DNA of 64,000 nt. Origin: an uncultured Chloroflexota bacterium. GTDB lineage: Bacteria > Chloroflexota > Anaerolineae > Anaerolineales > Anaerolineaceae. Position numbers and translations under genes: made by a program. The notes beneath the pieces are model-generated. The model saw only the letters and a program-made list of their open reading frames with translations. It searched no databases and was not told where the DNA came from. The stretch lies in NCBI GenBank assembly GCA_902791025.1, contig CADATZ010000018.1, positions 1-64,000 on the forward strand. Reading direction: 5' to 3'. Of the stretch, positions 16,555-24,713 are shown in pieces (the first letter of the stretch is position 1; each line of letters opens with the position of its first letter).

Positions 16555-17718
16555 TTAGAACAGATGCAGGAATGCGTCCGCACTTAAATATTTTGATTTT
16601 AGTAAAGATTCAGTCAAATAAATAGGATATAGATGATTAGCCCATCGTAAATCCGATCCATAGCATACCGGAACACGTTCATTAATAATACTTGCGCTTA
16701 TAGTATCGACATCATCAGTATCCATACCGTGGTTGACTTCTTTTTCTTTAACCAGAATCTTTTCCACTTTAACGATTCCATCAAAAGCTGTTCTTGTTCT
16801 TTCCTTAGGTCTAATTCTGATATACCAAACTGCAAACTCAGTTTCTCCAAACCATTTTGGATTAATATACTTTGAAACTGGCGTTCTATGAAGATAAGGA
16901 AGCTCTGCAATAAATCTCGGATTTGCATGACCATCCGCATCCAAACATATGTCGGGATTGAAGCTTTTTGAAACACCAATAACCCAGTTATAGTTTTGTT
17001 TGAATTTCATGAGTTCTTTTGGGTCATGCTTATCAGTAGTTGTTGGCCGATATTCAAGCGATCCATCTTTTACAAGATAATTGTCCTGATTCAATTTTCC
17101 TTCGCGGACTAATCTTGCAACCATTGCTTTTTCCTTTTCCATCATCCGCTCCTGAATACAGGCTACGCCTTTATCAGAAAATTTCTCCTTGTCTTTATCT
17201 GTTTTGTATTTTACGATTTCTGAAATGTGAATTCCGGCATTTATCAACACCGGTAATGAATTTATCTTTCTAGTTAATGCATTAAAGTAACCGTTTCTTC
17301 CATCCTTATCAGCCATGTCGGGAAGAGCAATAATTATTTCTTGGTCTATATAAGTAGGAGTTAGACGACGATCAACACGATGGGTACAAGCAACACCAAT
17401 TTGTCCTGCAATAGCAGGATAAATACCAGTGCGGTTCCCTCCTAAGTTGTAAGCTATATCATCGACCTTATAAACACGTCGAGATCCATCAAGAAAATAA
17501 GACAAAATATATTCATTGTTTTTTTGCAATTCCATTGCTCTGTCTTTCAATGGGCAGTAGGTCGTCAAGTGATTAGTCTCACCGTAGGCCTTCCAAACAA
17601 TGTTATTTTCGTCATAATCAACAGAAGGTCTATCATCATGATCAAGGCCGTATTTGAATGCTTTATAACTCGTCCCACCAGTTTCTTTGGCAAGACGAGA
17701 CATGATTCTCTCAGCCAA
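16555..17718 (-). CDS. NurA-like nuclease
   Basis: This 387-residue protein shows two motifs that fit the NurA 5'-3' nuclease fold: YFLDGSRRVYKVDD (about residues 54-67), where the Asp would bind metal, and NYLVKDGSLEYRP (about 217-229), the second catalytic Asp strand. GVSKSFNPD (about 252) and the late EFAVWYIRI strand also fit the family. NurA usually partners HerA, whose homologue is the next gene. The start may be TTG at 17718 (AAGGAGA nine bp upstream, overlapping the XRE gene) or ATG at 17703. Assignment is by motif reading and context. Confidence 0.68.
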   Translation of the reverse strand: MAERIMSRLAKETGGTSYKAFKYGLDHDDRPSVDYDENNIVWKAYGETNHLTTYCPLKDRAMELQKNNEYILSYFLDGSRRVYKVDDIAYNLGGNRTGIYPAIAGQIGVACTHRVDRRLTPTYIDQEIIIALPDMADKDGRNGYFNALTRKINSLPVLINAGIHISEIVKYKTDKDKEKFSDKGVACIQERMMEKEKAMVARLVREGKLNQDNYLVKDGSLEYRPTTTDKHDPKELMKFKQNYNWVIGVSKSFNPDICLDADGHANPRFIAELPYLHRTPVSKYINPKWFGETEFAVWYIRIRPKERTRTAFDGIVKVEKILVKEKEVNHGMDTDDVDTISASIINERVPVCYGSDLRWANHLYPIYLTESLLKSKYLSADAFLHLF

Positions 17719-17965
17719 TGTGGATATTCTCCTTCCTTGTTAGGTCTGTATTTTGTAATGATTGATTCGGCGTGAATTCGACGATATCCTGGACTTCACA
17801 ATTCAAAACAGTGCTTATTTTCGTTAGCACCTCAGTGGAGACGTCTTGATCATTACGAAGTTTTCTGTAGGTATAGTCCGATATATCTGCCATTTCTGGA
17901 AGTTTAGTTTTGCTAATTTTTTTATCAAGCAAAATGTGCCATAATTTTCTATAACTAACAGCCAC
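17711..17965 (-). CDS. XRE-family regulator leading the operon
   Basis: This 84-residue protein is almost entirely one Cro/C1-type helix-turn-helix domain (YRKLWHILLDKKISKTKLPEMADISDYTYRKLRND, then VLTKISTVLNCEVQDIVEF). It starts with GTG preceded by GGAGGA. It is the first gene after a strong sigma70-type promoter and overlaps the NurA-like gene. It probably represses its own promoter and so the whole operon, a common arrangement for defence loci; the binding site is not proven. Confidence 0.82.
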   Translation of the reverse strand: MAVSYRKLWHILLDKKISKTKLPEMADISDYTYRKLRNDQDVSTEVLTKISTVLNCEVQDIVEFTPNQSLQNTDLTRKENIHIG

Positions 17966-18000
17966 GGCTAATCCTCCGAAAAGTCCAATTATCCATATAT

Positions 18001-18029
18001 ATTATACGAAGAAAGCCGATGTTTATCAA
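18001..18029 (-). promoter_or_regulatory. Sigma70-type promoter of the XRE-NurA-HerA operon
   Basis: On the minus strand, TTGATA (18024-18029) and TATAAT (18001-18006) are 17 bp apart, 36 bp before the XRE start. An AT-rich stretch (TATATATGGATAATT) follows and could be an operator. Confidence 0.78.
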
Positions 18030-18226
18030 CTAATTAACGATGATTTTTATCACTTTTTTAAGGGTGAAGATTTTTTTGACATTCGATAGCATGACGCACT
18101 GAATAATGAAAAACTAATACTCATTTTGAACCAAGAAGATGCACACGAACAATATATCGGAAAAATCAAAACCGATTTCAAACCAAATTTTCTTTCCTAT
18201 AATGAGCTCATAAGTTGAGGAGTCAT

Positions 18227-18511
18227 ATGAGAGAAGATAACGAAACACGAAACAATGTAATGTCACTCAAACGGGCGGAAACTATAGCCGGCAAGTATTT
18301 ATGCAATCGCTGCTGGAAACTTCTCGAGGTAATCAAAAACGGACAGCAAAAGGGCTATCCGGTCTGCGGCAACAAACGGAAAGGAATATGCGACGGCGGC
18401 AGCGGTTTTGTCTCCGCAGCAACTGTCGATATGATGATGCAACAGGATGCCGACAACTACAGGCTTGTAAAAGAATCTTATCCGCAGTGGATCACCGGAG
18501 GTCAGGCATGA
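18227..18511 (+). CDS. Small Cys-containing protein, unknown function
   Basis: This 94-residue protein has CNRCWK (about residue 25) followed by PVCGNKRKGICDGG, which may bind a metal. The start at 18227 was chosen because GAGGAG lies 5 bp upstream. No family is recognised. It might be a fragment of a phage or plasmid gene; it is divergent from the XRE operon. Confidence 0.5.
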   Translation: MREDNETRNNVMSLKRAETIAGKYLCNRCWKLLEVIKNGQQKGYPVCGNKRKGICDGGSGFVSAATVDMMMQQDADNYRLVKESYPQWITGGQA

Positions 18512-18615
18512 AAGGCATGAATCTCCGCATTCAGTTATTCCCGGAAGCCGGAACATCTTGTTCTCTGACATGTCCTCATCTCCTGAAAACACATTTGTGG
18601 GATGGTGAGGAATAA
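18508..18615 (+). CDS. Possible tiny ORF coupled to the Cys-containing gene
   Basis: A 35-residue frame starts at an ATG overlapping the preceding stop by 4 bp (ATGA). It has SCSLTCPHLL in the middle. It overlaps the end of the flavin oxidoreductase remnant on the other strand and could easily be chance. Confidence 0.2.
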   Translation: MKGMNLRIQLFPEAGTSCSLTCPHLLKTHLWDGEE

Positions 18616-19073
18616 CAACGGTTACAGGAAATGCACTTTGAAACCGTTTTTTCATTCCTTTCCATTTTTAATGGAAGATCCGGCTCACATAAGAGCGGCC
18701 TTGAAAGCGAGAGCAAGCTGATTTTTGTCTGTTCCAATACCGCTTCCATTGTGTCAAGACTGCGGAATCCGCCGACAGCGATGACCGGGCAGTCTTCTGC
18801 ATGGATCATATCCGTTAATTTTTTATACTGCGGGATCAGGCTGTCATCGCAAAGCCGCATCATGCCGTCAAAATAATGATCTTCTGCCATCACACCGGTA
18901 AAACCGGTGATGATCCCGCCTACGCCGCCTTCCGCCAATTCGCTGTTGATCTCATAAGTATTCTCTGAAATACTGCCGTCTTCTTCGGCAATCCCTTCCC
19001 AGGTCGCTGAACGGACAAGACGATTTCTCAGCTTCAGATTTCCGATTTGAATGGGTTCAAATAATTTTTTCAT
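18576..19073 (-). pseudogene. NADH:flavin oxidoreductase (Old Yellow Enzyme type) with internal deletion
   Basis: The frame begins like an OYE-family TIM barrel (MKKLFEPIQIGNLKLRNRLV, then GGVGGIITGFTGV). It jumps at about residue 90 to the C-terminal part of the barrel (PVIAVGGFRSLDTMEAVLE and LSLSRPLLCEPDL, then CISCNRC). Roughly 150-200 central residues that carry the FMN-binding and catalytic His-Asn region are absent although the frame stays open. GAAGGA precedes the start. It faces the HxlR regulator. It is probably inactive. Confidence 0.7.
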
Positions 19074-19206
19074 GATCCATAATCCTTCACTCAGGGAACT
19101 TTCCCCTGTACAAATCAATTGCGGTCCATTATAATTAGACGCAATAAAATAACAAGAAGGCAGAATTATCTTTATAACTATAAAAAATATAGTAATGGGG
19201 AAAAAT

Positions 19207-19587
19207 ATGAAACAGGCACTGCCAAAGAATGAAAACATCTATGAAACAGAATGTCCCATCCTCTATGCTATGGAAATCATCGGACAAAAATGGAAGCTGC
19301 CGATCCTCTGGTATATCGCGGATGCAGAGAATCAAAAACTGCGTTATCGGGAACTGGAACGGAAAGTTGTGGGGATCACCGCCACCATGCTGACGAAATG
19401 CCTGCGGGAATTGGAGACTGACGGACTGGTCTCAAGAACACAGTACAACACCATTCCTCCAACAGTAGAATATTCATTGACCGAACGGGGAAAGTCCCTG
19501 ATCCCCGCGCTGGAGTCTGTCTATCAATGGGCAGAAGGACAAATGAATTCGAAACAGTTGGAAATACCGAAAAAGCACTGTTACTGA
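19207..19587 (+). CDS. HxlR-family transcriptional regulator
   Basis: This 126-residue winged-helix protein has the HxlR core: ECPILYAMEIIGQKWKLPIL near residues 15-35, the recognition region KVVGITATMLTKCLRELETDGLV, and the wing EYSLTERGKSL. The N-terminal Cys (ECP) is the redox/electrophile-sensing position seen in many HxlR/QorR-type proteins. The gene is divergent from the deleted flavin oxidoreductase, the usual arrangement in which HxlR controls a redox enzyme in response to electrophiles. An upstream in-frame ATG at 19195 is an alternative start. Confidence 0.88.
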   Translation: MKQALPKNENIYETECPILYAMEIIGQKWKLPILWYIADAENQKLRYRELERKVVGITATMLTKCLRELETDGLVSRTQYNTIPPTVEYSLTERGKSLIPALESVYQWAEGQMNSKQLEIPKKHCY

Positions 19588-19719
19588 CCGGGGAGAAAAC
19601 AGTTTATTCGCATGAATAAAAGATGCCTTGCAGTTCACAACACACCATATATATCTGAAAATACAAGCCATGAAACGATAAACTGCCTTTCCTTTTATAA
19701 TTATGAGATAGAGATTACT

Positions 19720-20823
19720 ATGAAAGATATCATCAATGATCCCTTCGCTGAATATCTGAGACAGGAAGATCCTGACCGCAGGAAACTTGCTCATGCCTGG
19801 TATACCGGAATTGGTTTACAAGCGGTGGACAGGCTGGAGACATCAGCCTATCTTCAGCAAACAGCCCGTGATAATATTGAGGGAAAAATTACATTGGCGG
19901 AGGCCAATGACCTGATCACTCGTTATTATGAGGAATCTCCCAAACGTGATGTCGATCGTTATATGGAAGCAGATTTGGTCTCAGCGCGAATAGCTGCAAT
20001 TCTTTCGGAAGAAGCTTTTGTTTTTTCCGTACCGCAAATAATAGGTATCCACGCAAGACTTTTCGAAGGTATATACGATCACGCAGGAAAACTGCGGGAT
20101 TATAACATTTCCAAGAAGGAATGGGTATTGAATGGCGAATCAATAACCTACGGGGATGCACAAAACCTGATGGATATGCTTGCATATGACATCAATGAAG
20201 AGAAAAAATACAGATATCCATTTTCGAATATCTGCGACATAATTCCACACCTTGCTTCTTTCGTGTCAAATCTGTGGCAGATCCATGCATTTGCAGAAGG
20301 AAATACAAGAACGACCGCGGTCTTTTTTATTAAATATCTCCGGTCAATGGGTTTTCCTGTCACCAATGATATTTTTGCGGAGAATGCCTGGTATTTTCGG
20401 AATGCCCTGGTGAGGGCGAATTATACCGATTGGACGAAAGGGATCAGGGCAACCACCGAATACCTCGAACTTTTCCTGAAAAACCTTCTGGCCGGTGAAA
20501 AAAATGAATTGAAAAACCGGTATCTCCATATCCAATGGAATAATGAAAAACAGGACATTGAAAACTCAAAACAGGATATTGGTATAACAAAACAGGATAT
20601 TGAATTACCTGATGGACTTTCGGGGAAGACTAAGAAAAATATTATTACTTTGTTTTCTCGCTTTGGATTCGAGCAATATTTTGGAAGAACAGATGTTATG
20701 GAAACGCTTTCCCTGACAGCCTCCCCGGCCTCAGCATTGATCAGCAAGATGTTGTCCTACAAACTGATCGTTCCAATTTCCGGATATGGAAAAGGAAAAT
20801 ATATTTTCAAATACGGATCCTGA
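19720..20823 (+). CDS. Fic/DOC-family protein with winged-helix C-terminus
   Basis: This 367-residue protein has the Fic active site HAFAEGNTRT (about residue 190), a variant of HPFxxGNGR with Ala for Pro and Thr for the second Gly, so AMP transfer may be altered. Upstream, IGIHARLFEGIYDHAGKLRDYNISK is the usual Fic helix/flap region. After the Fic domain come three copies of a KQDI motif (KQDIENS, KQDIGIT, KQDIELP, about 274-292), then a winged helix that could bind DNA. The start was taken at MKDIINDPF (19720). Such proteins are usually regulators or toxin-like modifiers. No antitoxin gene is adjacent. Confidence 0.82.
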   Translation: MKDIINDPFAEYLRQEDPDRRKLAHAWYTGIGLQAVDRLETSAYLQQTARDNIEGKITLAEANDLITRYYEESPKRDVDRYMEADLVSARIAAILSEEAFVFSVPQIIGIHARLFEGIYDHAGKLRDYNISKKEWVLNGESITYGDAQNLMDMLAYDINEEKKYRYPFSNICDIIPHLASFVSNLWQIHAFAEGNTRTTAVFFIKYLRSMGFPVTNDIFAENAWYFRNALVRANYTDWTKGIRATTEYLELFLKNLLAGEKNELKNRYLHIQWNNEKQDIENSKQDIGITKQDIELPDGLSGKTKKNIITLFSRFGFEQYFGRTDVMETLSLTASPASALISKMLSYKLIVPISGYGKGKYIFKYGS

Positions 20824-20922
20824 TTGAAGTCGAACCTGTTTCAACGATTAAAAATGAGTCTGAAATAAATGCATAAAAGGTAATCATCATAGCTAATTGG
20901 AATTTACCCTATGGAGGTATAT

Positions 20923-21558
20923 ATGTCTTGTACAATCCTTGATATGGAAAACTATAAACGAAGATCTCATTTTGATTACTTTAGATCACTCCAATATCCA
21001 TATGCAGGCACAACGGTGAATATTGATGTTACGCAAGTCCTCAAATACAGCAAAAAGAATAATACCTCCTTCTATTTGACCATTCTCCATGCTGCTGCTC
21101 TGGCTGCGGATGGTGTGAAAGAACTCAGACAAAGGATTCGGGGCGATCAGATCGTTGAATACTCCGAATGTCCAACGTCGCATATTGAGTTGTTACCTGA
21201 CTCGACCTATTGCTACTGCACAATCCATCACCATATGGAACTCCAGATGTATTACGCTCAAGCCGAAAAAGCCAGAAAAAACTGTGCAGAAGACGGAATT
21301 AAAGAAGATAAAAATGTGGAAAGCATGTATTTTGTTTCTACGCTGCCCTGGCTCCATTACAGTGCTTTAATCCAGCCTGTCGGAGGTACAGAGTCTAATC
21401 CAAGAATTACGTGGGGAAAATATGAAAAAAATGCAAACGGAGATATTGTAATGCCGGTTACACTTCTGGTTCATCATGCACTTGCAGATGGAATTCACAT
21501 TGGCCAGTTTTATGAAAACCTGAAGTGTGAAATTCAAAAATATGGCTCATTGCTTTGA
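20923..21558 (+). CDS. Chloramphenicol acetyltransferase-like (CatA-type) acyltransferase
   Basis: This 211-residue protein has the CAT trimer fold signatures: RRSHFDYFRSL near the start, NTSFYLTILHAAALAAD, and the catalytic LLVHHALADGIHIGQFYENL (about 185-204) with the HHxxxDG motif whose first or second His is the general base. GGAGG precedes the ATG at 20923. It may acetylate chloramphenicol or act on an unrelated acceptor (many CAT-like proteins in anaerobes are not resistance enzymes). The gene is single, between the Fic gene and a secreted hydrolase. Confidence 0.82.
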   Translation: MSCTILDMENYKRRSHFDYFRSLQYPYAGTTVNIDVTQVLKYSKKNNTSFYLTILHAAALAADGVKELRQRIRGDQIVEYSECPTSHIELLPDSTYCYCTIHHHMELQMYYAQAEKARKNCAEDGIKEDKNVESMYFVSTLPWLHYSALIQPVGGTESNPRITWGKYEKNANGDIVMPVTLLVHHALADGIHIGQFYENLKCEIQKYGSLL

Positions 21559-21630
21559 TAATTCCAAACCCTTCATCGTACACTGCGGTTTCATAGACAA
21601 TTCTTCGAAAAAAGAAAAAGAAAATGGAGT

Positions 21631-21636
21631 TATAAT
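21631..21636 (+). promoter_or_regulatory. Possible -10 element
   Basis: TATAAT 45 bp before the ATG of the secreted hydrolase gene. No matching -35 was found. Confidence 0.3.
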
Positions 21637-21680
21637 GTAATTATCTGTTTTCTAAATACTAAGATAGGAAAGGAAAAAAA

Positions 21681-22559
21681 ATGAAAAAATTATTGTTTGT
21701 TGTCTTTGTTTTGATGCTTTTTGTCGGCTGGACCGGAGTATTTGCAGATGCGGATTATTCGGAAGTTTCTATTCCTTCAACCACCCGTGAAGCGAATATT
21801 CCTGCTTATTTCCTTCTGCCCAAAGGTGATCCGACAGCAGTTGTCGTATTGATCCATGGTCATCATGGCAATCATAACGAATGGGGCGGTTACGATATTG
21901 TCGCTAACGGCCTTGCCAATAACGGCATTCTCGTTGCGGAACTTGATTTTCCGGGCTGCGGTGCATCCGCTGAAGATTTTCATCTAAATGCCATGTCCTA
22001 CATGTGCAATGATGTTCTGGATGTCATCAATTACGCCAAAGAAACGTACGGTACCGAAAAAGTCGGAGCCATGGGATACTCCATGGGCGGACGCATCGTT
22101 TCACAGATGCTCATCGAAGATATGATTAAATTTGATTCTATTGTCTTCGTGGCACCGGCTGTTTCTCTCGCTGATATTGTTATCATGTTCGGGGGACAGG
22201 AAAATTATGACATGATGAAGGAAACAATCAAGGGTAGCGATGATATGTATCCCTTCCCCGGCGCATATGGTGAACAACTTCTCTCCAATGAATTCTTCAA
22301 TGACCTGGAAGTCTATGGAGAAGATATGGCCGAACTGGCTGCTGCGAAATACGACGGCAATTCTCTGACCATCTACTCCACCAATGACTCCATCGTAAGC
22401 CCTTCTGTTTCACAGAAATGTGCAGATGCATTCGGTTCTACTGTCATTACAGAAAACATTTTGGATCACTCCTACAACTTCTATGGACAGGATCCTGCCA
22501 CAGTTGATGCTTTGAACACTGCAATTGTGAGCTTCTTCACTGCAGATCTTTCCAAATAA
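21681..22559 (+). CDS. Secreted alpha/beta hydrolase
   Basis: This 292-residue protein has a signal peptide (1-25, cleavage near VFADAD). The mature domain has the oxyanion-hole strand VVVLIHGHHGNHNEWGG (about 52-68) and the nucleophile elbow GAMGYSMGGR (about 128-137, Ser nucleophile). The late Asp (TNDSIVSP, about 234) and His (LDHSYNF, about 262) complete the catalytic triad. It is a putative esterase/peptidase-like enzyme acting outside the membrane. The gene is transcribed alone; GGAAAGG precedes the ATG. Confidence 0.85.
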   Translation: MKKLLFVVFVLMLFVGWTGVFADADYSEVSIPSTTREANIPAYFLLPKGDPTAVVVLIHGHHGNHNEWGGYDIVANGLANNGILVAELDFPGCGASAEDFHLNAMSYMCNDVLDVINYAKETYGTEKVGAMGYSMGGRIVSQMLIEDMIKFDSIVFVAPAVSLADIVIMFGGQENYDMMKETIKGSDDMYPFPGAYGEQLLSNEFFNDLEVYGEDMAELAAAKYDGNSLTIYSTNDSIVSPSVSQKCADAFGSTVITENILDHSYNFYGQDPATVDALNTAIVSFFTADLSK

Positions 22560-22590
22560 TCTTTCTGAGTAATATCAAACTATTGGAGAA

Positions 22591-23065
22591 GGGGGCTGTC
22601 GCAAATAATAAACGAAAGCTCAAAGAGAATTAAGAAAGGCTGTCCCAAAAAAGGGCAGTCTTTTAGTTTAATTGTCAAGTTGGGAAGAGAATGGTTTAAT
22701 TAACCTTAAGAAAAAGACAACGAATATTTCATGAGAAAAAGAAAGGAAAAGGCATCCCGTTGCAGCAGGCTGCCAGGTAAAATATGATGCCCTTACAAAA
22801 TATTTTACAAGGAAATTATAACACCGGAAAATCTCCATACCAAATAAAACTGCCAATCGAGTTGGGAATCAAGATTGCGGATAACGATTCGGTACGGCTC
22901 CTGGATACAATTGTAGATGCTATGGACCTGACAGAACTGAACAACAGCTGCGGACGGCATGTCAAAAAGACAGCAGATCCGGTGAAACTGTTCAAGATCG
23001 TTGTGTTTGGAATGATGAAAAAGATCTATTCAGCACGAGGCTTAAGACTGACTAATCCTTTTTGA
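22591..23065 (+). mobile_element. Truncated IS1182-like insertion sequence remnant
   Basis: The left end carries GGGGGCTGTCGCAAA, a typical IS1182-group terminus. The frame 22784-23065 encodes the first ~93 residues of a transposase (PIELGIKIADNDSVRLLDTIVDAMDL, then DPVKLFKIVVFGMMKKIYSARG), matching the DUF772-type N-terminus. It stops after GLRLTNPF. The DDE catalytic domain and the right end are missing, so the copy is dead. Confidence 0.7.
22635..22664 (+). terminator. Hairpin with T-run
   Basis: AAAGGCTGTCCC (22635-22646) pairs with GGGCAGTCTTTT (22653-22664), two G-U pairs allowed, A6 loop. It could terminate the hydrolase transcript, but its sequence (GGCTGTCCCAAAA) also looks like an insertion-sequence end. 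Confidence 0.5.
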
Positions 23066-23253
23066 TGATTTTATGAAACAACATAAGGATTATAAATGCT
23101 TCATAAAATGCAGAGCAACGTTATAAACAAAAAATGTCAATCGATAAAGCAAAATAGTGTCAATCGGTATATCAATATTCTGCCATACGATATAATGAGG
23201 TATATAATTTGAAAAAAGATGTATTCAGATCTTTGTAATTACTGAGGTTTAAT

Positions 23254-24528
23254 ATGAATTATCTGAAAAGAAAATATGACACGGTTCTTGAAAGAAAAGT
23301 AAAGTCCAGCGGTGCAGTATTAATTGAAGGACCGAAATGGTGTGGTAAAACCACAACCGCACTACAGATAGCAAAAAGTGTTTTATATATGCAGAAGCCG
23401 GATGAGGTCAAACAAAATATTGAGATGTCAGAACTTGATCCGGGCAGACTTCTCATCGGTGATACGCCCAGATTGATTGACGAGTGGCAAATTGCACCGA
23501 ACCTTTGGGATGCAATTCGTTATGAAGTTGATATGAGAAAAGATTTCTCACAGTTTATCCTTACAGGTTCAAGCGTACCCGCGGATTTTTCAAAAATACA
23601 CCATTCAGGTACCGGACGAATCACCCGTATGCTTATGCATACAATGAGTCTACATGAATCGGGAGAATCCAATGGACAGGTATCCTTGTCAGCACTGTTT
23701 CGGGGAGATGAAAAAATATCCGGCAAAAATGAACTGGATTTACAGCGCCTCGCATTTCTGATTTGCAGAGGGGGCTGGCCTCGAGCAATCGGAGAGGAAG
23801 ATGAAATCGCCCTTATGCTGCCGGAGAACTATTATGAAGGTGTTGTCAACTCTGACATTAACCGTGCTGATGGTGTAACGAAAGATCCGGAAAAAGTAAT
23901 GCGTCTGATGCGCAGTTATGCCAAGAATCTCTGTTCGCAGGCAAAATCTGATACCATTATTCGGGAAATCAGGGGGGAACGGGGAAATAAAGAACTTTCT
24001 AAAATGACCGTGAACAGTTATATCAACGCGCTGAAAAAAATCTTTGTCATTGAAGATGCTTCCGCATGGAATCCTTCCCTACGTTCTAAAACGACGGTCA
24101 GAGCTTCCGATACAAGATATTTTACGGATCCATCCATAGGTATCCAGGCTCTTGGGCTTGGTCCGCAGGATTTGCTGGATGACCTGAAAACGATGGGATT
24201 GTTTTTTGAAAACATGTGCATACGTGATCTCAGAGTCTACTCGGACTTACTTGGCGGAAGTGTCTATCATTATAAAGATCGAAATAACCTTGAATGTGAT
24301 GCTGTTATACATCTGAAGAACGGGAAATATGGTCTGATTGAAATCAAACTTGGCGGCGACAGGTTAATTGAAGAAGGTGCGGAAACATTATTGAAGCTGA
24401 CAGATAGAATTGATGTTGATATCATGAAACCTCCGTCATTCCGCATGGTGCTTACCGGAATTGGTACTTATGCCTACCAGCGTAAGGATGGTGTTTACAT
24501 CGTGCCGGTAGGATGCCTTAGAGAATAG
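23254..24528 (+). CDS. AAA_14 / DUF4143 ATPase
   Basis: This 424-residue protein has a P-loop LIEGPKWCGKTTTALQIAK (about 23-41), Walker B-like RLIDEWQIAPNLWD (about 78), and sensor 1 FILTGSSVPA (about 98). Its C-terminal DUF4143 region ends in the PD-(D/E)xK-like segment LECDAVIHLKNGKYGLIEIKLGG (about 347-369), with Asp and the GLIEIK strand in place. This architecture is widespread in anaerobes and archaea, often in many copies, with unknown function. It is a lone gene between the IS remnant and the EF4 remnant. Confidence 0.85.
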   Translation: MNYLKRKYDTVLERKVKSSGAVLIEGPKWCGKTTTALQIAKSVLYMQKPDEVKQNIEMSELDPGRLLIGDTPRLIDEWQIAPNLWDAIRYEVDMRKDFSQFILTGSSVPADFSKIHHSGTGRITRMLMHTMSLHESGESNGQVSLSALFRGDEKISGKNELDLQRLAFLICRGGWPRAIGEEDEIALMLPENYYEGVVNSDINRADGVTKDPEKVMRLMRSYAKNLCSQAKSDTIIREIRGERGNKELSKMTVNSYINALKKIFVIEDASAWNPSLRSKTTVRASDTRYFTDPSIGIQALGLGPQDLLDDLKTMGLFFENMCIRDLRVYSDLLGGSVYHYKDRNNLECDAVIHLKNGKYGLIEIKLGGDRLIEEGAETLLKLTDRIDVDIMKPPSFRMVLTGIGTYAYQRKDGVYIVPVGCLRE

Positions 24529-24713
24529 CAGCAGCAATTCATAATCACCCATAATGATTCATCAACATAGCCAGTTCAAAAAAGTCTACTTTTCCGGTAT
24601 TTCGTTTGCCACGAAAAAATACGTTGCAAACCATTCGAAAAAACCTATAATCCATTTACGAATATGTTCGGAAAGACACATGTCCTTTTCGGAGACTTCA
24701 GGTCCTGCGAGTC

